Assembly: GCA_010279815.1 (NCBI GenBank)
Contig: QEOQ01000413.1
Span: 138,990 to 202,989, forward strand
DNA length: 64,000 bases
Reading direction: 5' to 3'
Source: Brachionus plicatilis
Lineage: Eukaryota > Rotifera > Eurotatoria > Ploima > Brachionidae
In this document: in pieces, positions 55,661 through 64,000 of the stretch
How positions within the stretch are numbered: the stretch's first letter is position 1
Layout of the letters: each line of letters opens with the position of its first letter
The notes under the pieces: model-generated
Told to the model about the DNA's origin: nothing
Database searches by the model: none
What the model saw: only the letters and a program-made list of their open reading frames with translations
Position numbers and translations under genes: made by a program

Positions 55661-57900
55661 TTATATAGATCTTATTTATTCAAACCAATTATTTATGCTT
55701 TTAAAAATCTTAAAAAAAACTCTTTATAATTATGCCAAACAATTATAAAAAGATTTTTATTTGATATTGATTGACTTTTTTTTAAACAATTTTTAATAAA
55801 AAAGACTAAACAGGAAACAAGAAAAAAATAAAAAAAATTTTTTAAATATATTATATTTATTTAATTCTAATGTTATTTATATTTTTTTATCTTTTCATCT
55901 ATTTAAAATAATTTTACTGATCACTGACCTTTGCGAACAATTCGAATTCAGAAGAATAATTTGTATTGAATTATTGATATGAAAGATAGATGCAACAATA
56001 ATTTTATCTTGATATCATTTTTATTGACTAATATCAATATAAATCGGATTGAAAGCTACAAAAATTACGTAAGAAAATTAAATTCTTAAATATTTTATTT
56101 TTTAACACCAATTTTTAAAAAAAAATTGAAGAAATTATTTGTTAATTTTTTAAAGAAGAATGATGATAATTAATTTTAATTAAAAATCTTTAAATCTTCA
56201 AATCAATTTTTTAAAAATCAGAAAGGTAGATTGTTTAACTTAATAATTGTATTTCCTAAAATATTAAAAATGAGGCGATACTAAGTAATCTTCATCTTGA
56301 TCATTTATAATGCTTGTTTTTGAAAAAGATCTTTGAATTTGAATTTAAAATTTGCCATAAATGATATTCAGGTATAAAAAAAAATATAAAAAAATACAAA
56401 TATTTAAATGAATAAATTGAATTCGACCACAAAAATTATGTAAGTTAACTTTTCCTAAAACAAATAATAAAAATCATGACCAAATAAAATCTAAAATTTA
56501 GTAAAAGTAGAATTAATTAAAGGCTTCATTGAAATTTAGTATCATGTTGTGAATGAAAGCCAAAAAACATCGATAATTCTTCATTCTTTTATTTTTATCA
56601 GAAAATTCATAATGAATGAAATTTTCTATAATATAATTCATTTTTTAAACAACAAGATATTCAAAAATTATTTACGGCATCAAAATTTTTTAGAACAGAT
56701 TTGACTATTAACCTATTATGAGTATTAAATGTTTTTAACCTGTTTTTGTGTTAATTATTTAAAAAATTCAAAATTTAAAGATTCATCATAGAAATTTTAT
56801 AGTCTTCCAACATTATTTAAATTCCAGAATAAAAGTTTATTTATATTGTTCTCTCGAAAAACTTCAAGCTTCACAAACAAAAAAAATGCTAATGTGTGTT
56901 TTTTATGGTATTATTTAACTTTTATTCTTAGAAAAAAAAACTAGATTAATTTAAAATTTTTTTAAATGTAATTATTTTCCACTTGAGGTATAGTTAAATT
57001 TAACAAAAACAAATTCTCACCTGAATCAAATGCTTTCGATTAAATTTTGTCAAAACTAAATAGGCATTTACTTAATTTAAAATATTTTCTAAAAAATTTT
57101 TGAATATTAATTTCAAGAAAAAAAATCATTTTTTAAAGCTAGTTTTTTAGAAATTAAATTAAGAATAGATATTTGAAATTAAAAAAAATTAAATTGATAT
57201 TTAATTTAAACCAATAATGAACATAAATGCTTTTAAATAATATTGTTGAAAAGAAAAACATACATCATTGCATCAGCAATAAATAAAAACATTTATTTAT
57301 CCAACTTTTGAATTCAAATTAAAATAAAATTATAAAATTAATGAATTAAAATTTTTAGTTGCTTTTTTTTTAAACTAATTTTATTTTATAAAAAAATCGT
57401 AATTTAATTAACCAGTCAATAATCACGTATTTAGACTTGACAGATGCTGGTTTTATTTAAATAAATATGGTTCTGCTACTGATTTAAAAGTCCGACTTTT
57501 TAATTTTTTATACTTAATTTGTCATGCATGGAATTTTATAAAGCAGTCAAAAACCACACCTGTTAACTGTCTCTTATTTTTGAATTCCTATCACTTGATC
57601 TAACTTGGAAAAAGACATGTGCATTTTATTTATTAAATTTTGTATTTTATAATTAAATTCTCCAATAATATTATTTTCAATTTAATTCATTTTGCTTGTT
57701 ATTTTCATTTTGATCTGGATTTGTCTAAAAATTTTGATAAGATTTTCTTCTCAATCTTTTATTAAAATCTAAGTCTTTTCGTTAAAAATAATCAATTAAA
57801 TATGGTTTCTTACTCTTTTGGAAATGAAGTTAACTTTAAAATCCTAACCGGGTGAAGTATTTTTATATATTTAAGATTAAGTTTTATAAGGCGCAAAGAC
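55661..57900. other. Long AT-rich gene-poor stretch
   Basis: I looked on both strands for exons and element ends and found none I can support. Confidence 0.35.
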
Positions 57901-58035
57901 TCAAATTTCTTTTATCTTCTTTTGTTCCAAGGTTTTGAGGGCTAAATGAGTTAATACCAATTCCATTGCCTCATTTTTTGTCAGCTTTGTCCTAAAAAGT
58001 AACCTGGATGCCGCATATTTCATTCCATATTTAGC
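57901..58035 (-). CDS. Orphan terminal coding exon
   Basis: After the acceptor TTTTTTTTCAATCCAG the minus strand is open for 44 codons to TGA: AKYGMKYAASRLLFRTKLTK then MELVLTHLALKTLE. It is GC-richer than its surroundings and protein-like, so probably the 3' exon of a gene whose 5' part lies above 58 kb. The family is not recognised and I could not place the preceding exon. Confidence 0.45.
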   Translation of the reverse strand, partial: AKYGMKYAASRLLFRTKLTKNEAMELVLTHLALKTLEQKKIKEI

Positions 58036-59888
58036 CTGGATTGAAAAAAAACATTAAAAATAAATTTAATTCGTGTTTAGATATTTTTAGAAGACTATTT
58101 TCCTCAAAAAAAATTTACAAAAATTTTTTTTTTCAAAATTTTTCGAATTTTTCGAATTTTATCATTCTTTTAATTAAAATTTTTATGTTCTAGATTGGAT
58201 TTATAATAATAATAATAAACTCCGGTAGGCAAGCTTCCGAAGATATCTGCATACCGTACACATAATAGTAGCTAGATGCAATGAAATCTAGTTTCAAATT
58301 AATGCAAAGACATTTAAAGTTGTAATATAAATAATAAAAACTATAAAAATTAATTTTTTATGTAATTTTGTATTTATAAATATCGGCTCGTTTATACAGG
58401 ATGAAGATTTGTAAGTTTACTGATATATTAATCATAAAAAAAGCATATCCTAAATTAAAAAATTCACTAAAAATATCCGAAAATTACAATTCAAATTTTC
58501 AAAAAGCTAATTAATTAAAATTTTATATTAAATATGTATGTAAAATTTTAATTAATGACATATTTGATCAAAAGATATTTACAAAATAAAAAATCTATAT
58601 AATTTTTGCCTTTTTGGAAAAACCTTCAGTTTTAATGTTTTATTAAAATATCTCCTAGAAAATTAAGAAGAATAAGGTAAATTATTGCTCACTTTAATAA
58701 GAACAAAATTCTCTATAAAATGATGTATCAAACAGGTATTTGAATTTTCATTACAACAGAGGACAAGATACGGTTCAAGTATGGTTCATTTCTGAGTTTA
58801 CAGTCATAAAACTAATGAGCAACACACTTAAAATAATTTAATTAATTTAATATTCATTTATTTTGAATTTAGTTTATTTACTTCTGAAGAAGTAAAAAAA
58901 TTAAAATCATTTGTTTAAAAAAATTTAAATACAAAAAAGTTTAAAAAGAAAAAGAAGAGGAAAAAATAAAGCATTGAACTTCCTGGACCTCAATCTTTGA
59001 AATTCATTAAGGCCTTATTAATTCATTTTAAAATTAATGATTTTCTTTTACTTCTTAAGTTTTCTAGACACATTTTGATAGAGTCAGAAATGCTATAATT
59101 GTTAAAAAATGTCCCTTTATCTTTCTTTTAGACTGACTTACTTATATTACTTAAAAGTAAGGTAAAATCTAAATTAAAATGGTTAGTCAAAAGTTGAGTA
59201 TTTACCTCAAAAGAGCTTTTATTTAATTTTTTTTATAGACTCTGATGGGCTGATACTTACCTTTTGTTTAATGCACTCAAAAATACTAGATGCTAATGAA
59301 TAAAATTTTATTCAATCAATAAATTTTATTTTCGGAAAAAGATAAACTTGATCAAATTTTAAAATCTTAAAAAAAATCAATAATAATACTCTATTAAGGT
59401 CTTTTAATATGTTTCCCAACAGTCAGTTGTTAAAAGACATTTAAAAAATGTTAAGATGTTAAAGGTTTTTTCAAAAAAATTCATAAAAATGATCTTGTGA
59501 ATTTTCCTTCAAAAATTCCAATTCAAGAATCAAAAATTAAAATAAAAGATAAATTGCTGTTTTTTCGAATAATTTATTTATTTATACAAATAGTCTAAGG
59601 GCTATTTGGAGATCGCGCTCTCTCCATTCAGCAGACGAATCAAAAAAAAAAAAAATATTAAATAATAAAAAATTCTCTAGATAAAAATAAAAAGAATTGA
59701 AAATATTTGACTTGACTATTATACTAAGTTGTTAATGATCGATTTGGTTGGTTTTGGATAATTAAATTGCAATCAGGTATTATTTGTTTCATTGTACTTT
59801 AAAATTTCAAATATTCAATAAATCAATTTTGATTAATATATTTTAATAATTATAATAAAATTATTTAATAGGCAAGAAAATAAAAAAA
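58036..59888. repeat. Gene-poor stretch with two LINE/SINE tails
   Basis: 58200-58270 (minus sense) has CTTCGGAAGCTTGCCTACCG and an (ATT)n tail. 59575-59640 (minus sense) has CTCCAAATAGCCCTTAGACT followed by ATAAATAAATAAAT. Both look like 3' ends of retroelements. Bodies not recognised. Confidence 0.45.
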
Positions 59889-60074
59889 CTAGATAAAAAA
59901 ATGATGAAAGACAATCGAACATAAATTGATGGTCTTCAGCTTTTTCTTCCGAGTAAAAGGACACACCAAACGGATGAAATCTTTGAAAAATCGTGGAGCC
60001 ACTTCGTATGTTTCTTCACTGCTAGGTTCGGTGTCCTCCGAACTAGTCGTAGAGTCTGTGTCGGGATACTTCAT
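59889..60074 (-). CDS. Small ORF, unknown, possible first exon
   Basis: 61 residues starting MKYPDTDSTTSSEDTEPSSE, then APRFFKDFIRLVCPFTRKKK. The N-terminal 45 codons are GC-richer than the flanks and read like real protein. The tail LCSIVFHHFFI may be intronic read-through. It lies divergent from the coding segment at 60426. No family recognised. Confidence 0.35.
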   Translation of the reverse strand: MKYPDTDSTTSSEDTEPSSEETYEVAPRFFKDFIRLVCPFTRKKKLKTINLCSIVFHHFFI

Positions 60075-60425
60075 TTTTCAATTGTTTTATTAATAAATTA
60101 GTAAAGTAAAGTAACGCTAAGAGAATTTGAAATGGATTTATAACCTCTATATGATCGAGTTTAATAAATTAAGAAATAAATCAAATAAAATACTGAGTAA
60201 CTATTCTATTATATCTAGTTAATTAGTAAAATTATCTTGCATTTTAATTTTTCTTTCTATGAAGATAATAATTTTATCTAGGTGTTAAATTTTTTATCTA
60301 GTAAATAATTTTTTATAAAGGACATTTAATACATTTTATCTAGTAAGTACATATTTTTTTATAGTATACATTGATATTATGTATTTAAATAATTAAAAAA
60401 AAAAGGTTTTGTCTGACTTGAAATT

Positions 60426-60734
60426 TATCTGTGCAATAAATGGTTAACTCGAATAATAAACAACGATGATGATGAAGGTGAAGAACTTTATTTGACAGGT
60501 GAAATTGTACTCTCAGATGGTCAATATCAAATGAACCAGATCCTAAATGGAAGAGCAAAAATTACCGCTTGTGCTAGTGACCAAGTACGTAACAGGAGTA
60601 ACCCTAACGCCATGTTGACTGTTTTCCAGTTTGAAAGAGAGGCCGTGGTGCTTGCCAACTGGCTCCGGGATCAAGAAGTGCTCGCCTTAAGTCAAGACTT
60701 TGGCCAAGATATGAGACATGCTGAAAATTATTAA
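60426..60734 (+). CDS. GC-richer coding fragment, unknown
   Basis: An open frame from about 60426 (no ATG at its start) to a TAA at 60732-60734 gives about 100 residues: WLTRIINNDDDEGEELYLTG, QMNQILNGRAKITACASDQV, VFQFEREAVVLANWLRDQEV. The codon and base use are clearly GC-richer than every neighbour except MCM3, Gag and the hAT MITE. This suggests either a constrained gene or acquired DNA. Flanks give neither acceptor nor donor with certainty. No family recognised. Confidence 0.45.
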   Translation, partial: YLCNKWLTRIINNDDDEGEELYLTGEIVLSDGQYQMNQILNGRAKITACASDQVRNRSNPNAMLTVFQFEREAVVLANWLRDQEVLALSQDFGQDMRHAENY

Positions 60735-60940
60735 GAAAAGATAGTAGACAGGACTTATATGAATAAAATTTGGAGTATAACAAGCTGATAAGGGAACCAC
60801 CTTTTAAAAAAAAGCATTTTAGAATTGTAACTAATTTTTATTAAGATGATCAACTAAATTTAGTTCCCTCTGTGCCAAATCATAAAGGAATAGGGATAAA
60901 TATAAAGCCTTAAATAATATAACCAATAAACAATTTCTAA

Positions 60941-61086
60941 TAACGTATTTGCTCGAATTTAACGACATGTCGGTATAAACATAACGACATGTCGTTAAAT
61001 AATCTTTTTAATGTTATAATACCCTGTCGTTAATTCTGGATACCCAAATACAAAAACATGTCGTTAAAATCGAGCAATTACGTTAT
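60941..61086. mobile_element. Short MITE, TAACGTATTTGCTCGA ends
   Basis: 146 bp. TAACGTATTTGCTCGAATTT and its inverse (27 bp ends), plus the repeated internal phrase AACGACATGTCGTTAA. Confidence 0.75.
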
Positions 61087-61225
61087 TTACCGAATCTTTG
61101 TTAAATATTTCAATTAAAATTTTAGATAAAAATATAGATTATATAACGAAGAATAATGAACCCTAGCCCTAGGAGGTATTATAAACTAAACAAACTAAAT
61201 ATTTTATTTAAAATTATATTTTAAG

Positions 61226-62495
61226 AAAACGATCTTGAGTTTTTTGATGTTGAATCAATGGTTGATTTGATTCAAGATGTTTATTTTGATTCACAAACAA
61301 GAAAATTCCTTTTATACAATTCAAAAGAAGAATATAATCAAACAGTTGAGAAAGAATTCACTGAGTGCAGAAATGCCAACAAAAATGTATAGAATAAATA
61401 GTATTTGTAAAAATAAATTTAATAAATAAAATTATTAGCTGAATCCTCCAAAAATAAAGCTAACAGGATTATGTTTGTTCAAAAAATCTTATGAACATAA
61501 CAACTCACTAGAAAGAAAAAGAAGCTTATCAACCAATATCATCAAATTCATCCTATTCTTCAAATTACTCTCAGGTATGTATATAAATTTATTTCCTAAC
61601 AATGAATTTCGATTTGAAATTAAAAAACATAAAGCTTTTATGCCATGGAATATCCAATGCAACTAACGAAAAAAAAGGAAAAAATATCGCAGCTTGAAGT
61701 TGATGATCAATTCAAAATATCATTATTTTAATGTGCTGAGAAATTGAAATGAAATTTTGAATTGACCATCAACTTCAAGTTGCCAAAAATATATCAGATA
61801 CTAGGCAAATAAATTCATAGAAAACACTCAACAGGTATTTCAAAATAATGTCATGGAATGTCCAAGGCATATTTATGAATAACCAGATAAGGAAAATTAA
61901 GAATGATTTTTTCATAGTTAATCTAATTATCATGAGACAATTAAAAAACATAAAGCTTTTTTGCCATGGAATATCCATGGCTTTTAACGTAAAAAAAAGA
62001 AATAAATATATCGATTTAAGTCTTTGATTTTTTATTTATTTTTATTTCGAATAATTTTAGAAGTCAAAAAGCGTTTTGAATAACAACCGATCAAGAAGCT
62101 GTTTAAAGAGAGCCCAAGTTTTGTGTTCAATTATTAAGAATACGCTTTATTCCACCGCTGAATTTAAAAATTTATCAAAGGGTATGAACAATAATTTATT
62201 TTGAATGAATGACATTAAATCTACCCTAACCCTAACCCCTCAATACTAATATTAAGAATCACAACTTGTTCCAAATTTTAAATCTGACGAGGAAGCTTTC
62301 GCAGATAACGTCATTTTTGATTTCATATTTGAACAAATCAAAACCGAAAAAGATGAAACTAAAATTGAAACTTTTTACAAGAATCTTGTTTTTGACTATT
62401 TTGATACTATGTTGGAGCAAAAGAAAGAGCTAATGGAGAGAAAAAATGATACAAGCGCAAGCAAACATCAAAATTTTGGAACACCAACGTCGTAA
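61226..62495 (+). CDS. Partial four-exon gene, unknown
   Basis: Exons 61226-61386, 61512-61574, 62061-62181 and 62257-62495 join through GT-AG introns (125, 486 and 75 bp) in matching phases 0, 0 and 1. They end at TAA 62493-62495 and give about 193 residues; the 5' end is missing. Product segments: FFDVESMVDLIQDVYFDSQ, EKEAYQPISSNSSYSS, SCLKRAQVLCSIIKNTLYST, ADNVIFDFIFEQIKTEKDE and FDTMLEQKKELMERKND. It is acidic, helical and has no recognised domain. The large intron holds LINE endonuclease relics and a hairpin MITE. The last intron holds CCCTAACCCTAACCCC. Confidence 0.5.
61620..61996 (+). repeat. LINE endonuclease relics and hairpin MITE in an intron
   Basis: A 56 bp phrase (AAAAACATAAAGCTTTT-TGCCATGGAATATCCA) occurs at about 61622 and 61944. 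Between them, 61840-61925 reads MSWNVQGIFMNNQIRKIK, the N-terminal motif of AP-type LINE endonucleases (W-N-V-x-G). The hairpin 61689-61783 has CTTGAAGTTGATG arms related to the GGCAA-TTGAAGTT MITEs. Confidence 0.5.
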
Positions 62496-62876
62496 ATTTT
62501 CGAACGCCTTATGAGCTGATACAAAAGTCAAGAGACCTGGTCAATATGACAATTTATCCGATTTGACAAAAGATGCGAGAATTGGTCAACCAGACAAAAC
62601 AAGTTCAACCATTACCATAACAAAGCATTCAAATGAATAATTTGAGACGCTCTCAGAGAAAAAACCAAAGCAGTTACAAGACGGAAAATCTAGTCAACCA
62701 GACGAAAATTAACTAATTTATATTTTATTAACAAAACATGAACTAGAAACAAACCAAGTTAAAAAAAATAAATAAAAAAATAAAACAAAACATTTGAAAA
62801 AATTGACAAATTATAATTCATTAAAAATTAAATGTTAGAATTCTATATAATATAAATCTAAAATTATATTGACAAT
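62496..62876. other. AT-rich spacer
   Basis: Downstream of the partial gene. Weakly coding-like phrases remain up to 62710, but with stops. Confidence 0.3.
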
Positions 62877-63975
62877 ACAGTCGAGTCTTGATAATACGAT
62901 GTGTTTGGGCCGAAAAAATGGGCATTGTATTAACCAATATCGTATTAATCAATTTTGTATGTTAAAGGATGGGAAGAAAAAAATTGGAAATAAATTTTTT
63001 TTAAGGAATTATTGTTTATTTAAAAATAATAAATATTTTAAAAAGAAAAATATTTATCAATTTTACTTTGAAAAGAATGATCTACGCTACAAAATTGATC
63101 CATTTTGTAAACTAGAAAAATACATAGTTTTATCAGGTAAAGCCTTATAGAATATAGCTGTTTCATCAACATTGAAAATATTATTTAAACTGTACCCTTT
63201 GATTAACTTCACATATATATGATATATTTTTTCACAAGTTCTGTGACAGTGAGATAATTTTTATTAAAATCATTCGAAATTTCAAGTTTTTCTTCTAATG
63301 ACAAAGGTTTTCTTTTAATTTGAGTGGACATTTTTTTTTTACATATGTTATTATTATTTTATTTGTTTTCTGTTCGAGCATACGCCTCTTCAGATAAAAA
63401 AAAAATAAAATAAAATAAAATAAGATAAAATAAAATAATTAAAACATTTTAAAAACTCTTAAATTTTAAATAAGTTATTTTTCATTTATGAATGAAAAGA
63501 TGAGATACAAAAATAATAATTAAAGAGATGGGAGAAAAAAGAAAAAATGGTCAATTTTACTGATATTCAATTTATTTTCTGCTTCATAGAATAATGATTC
63601 AGAGGAGGTTCTGAGAGGAAGGTTTAGAATGCATCTAACAGCAGTATTTTGAATAACTTGTAACTTTTGTAAACCTGATTCGGAGAATGAGTTAAGACAT
63701 GGAAAATTATAATCCAGAATTGATTGAATTGAATTGAATATGTATATAAATTTACCTTTATATACACACAAGCAATTAAATTAACATTTAATATTTAATT
63801 ATATTTAATAATAACTGGATTTCATTGGTCTTCTATTTTTTTGTTTAAAAGATCAATATCGTAATAAAAACGATCAATTAGCACTGATTTGTATGTTTTT
63901 TTCTTAATAAACCTATCGTATTAATTAGATATCGTATTAAAGAAACATCGTATTAATAAAGAAATTTAACATGTA
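62877..63975 (-). mobile_element. Decayed pogo/Tigger element, split by a LINE
   Basis: The left end CAGTCGAGTCTTGATAATAC with ATACGATGTGTTTGGGCC and repeated TATCGTATTAAT phrases at 62935 and 63910-63955 mark the two termini. On the minus strand the N-terminal helix-turn-helix is visible near 63330 (KRKPLSLEEKLEISNDFNKN). The DDE core start lies near 63180-63120 (NIFNVDETAIFYKALPDKT, including the first catalytic Asp). Stops and deletions lie between. A LINE 3' fragment is inserted just upstream of the transposase start codon. Confidence 0.75.
63345..63775 (-). mobile_element. LINE 3' fragment inside the pogo element
   Basis: The minus-strand frame 63771-63520 has SILDYNFPCLNSFSESGLQK and LQVIQNTAVRCILNLPL, the C-terminal RT-linked segment of Jockey/CR1-type LINEs. 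Downstream are (ATTTT)n, the hairpin TGAAGAGGCGTATGCTCG and an AAATAAAATAATAATA tail ending at the pogo start codon region. Confidence 0.75.
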
Positions 63976-64000
63976 GTTATATTAGGGAATGTAAATTATA

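Noticed and set aside
62222..62240. Telomere or chromosome end
   Set aside because: Only about two and a half CCCTAA units occur, embedded in unique sequence inside a predicted intron. The window continues beyond.
62869..63150. 93-residue plus-strand ORF
   Set aside because: It is antisense to the pogo transposase remnant (NVDETAIFYK on the minus strand) and starts in the terminal repeat.
1..64000. tRNA, rRNA or snRNA genes
   Set aside because: I looked for cloverleaf A/B boxes and conserved rRNA or spliceosomal blocks and found none that I can support by eye. A covariance-model scan would be needed to exclude them.

Overview
This window is eukaryotic, nuclear and extremely AT-rich. Genes are interrupted by very short GT-AG introns (mostly 45-65 bp), and most of the intergenic space is built from small DNA transposons, LINE tails and LTR-element debris. 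Short introns, low GC, a DNA-transposon-rich background and animal genes (MCM3, GBP-type GTPase, SPO16-like, GPCR, mucin-like GPI protein) suggest a small invertebrate. A monogonont rotifer such as Brachionus fits best, but this is inference and not proven by the sequence. Two short runs of N (11004-11032 and 25333-25384) are assembly gaps.

Layout. 1-1200: the 5' part of MCM3 on the minus strand. 1.3-5 kb: nested MITEs and a non-autonomous Mutator-like element carrying a zinc-finger fragment. 5.2-6.1 kb: a five-exon coiled-coil/BEN-like gene. 6.7-15 kb: a large inverted-repeat element, a broken GPCR, a LINE 3' fragment and a decayed zinc-finger gene. 15.8-17.8 kb: a minus-strand multi-exon gene of an expanded, probably transposon-linked family. 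18.4-22.6 kb: a MULE with a nested MITE, then a decayed Ty3/Gypsy element split by a pogo element. 22.9-25.6 kb: an LTR element with identical-length LTRs, an intact Gag and a truncated Pol. 26.2-31.1 kb: a GBP-family GTPase gene whose last two exons encode C2H2 zinc fingers, facing an inverted truncated copy of its own first exon. 32-35.7 kb: a MULE MITE, LINE tails and nested MITEs. 35.9-37.6 kb: a coiled-coil/WD40 gene lacking a complete N-terminal zinc finger. 40.4-41.1 kb: a four-exon gene resembling the meiotic protein SPO16. 42-50 kb: two near-identical 754 bp hAT elements, a secreted GPI-anchored mucin-like gene, and hAT and piggyBac MITEs. 50-60 kb: mostly gene-poor, with Tc1, LINE and MITE remnants and one orphan 3' exon. 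60-64 kb: a GC-richer coding fragment, a partial four-exon gene and a decayed pogo element cut by a LINE.

Several of these genes have no long ORF and appear only when short exons are joined. For each of these I checked that every junction has GT-AG ends and that phases match through to a stop. No operon-like organisation is seen. The GBP gene and the coiled-coil/WD40 gene could both belong to innate defence, but that link is only contextual.
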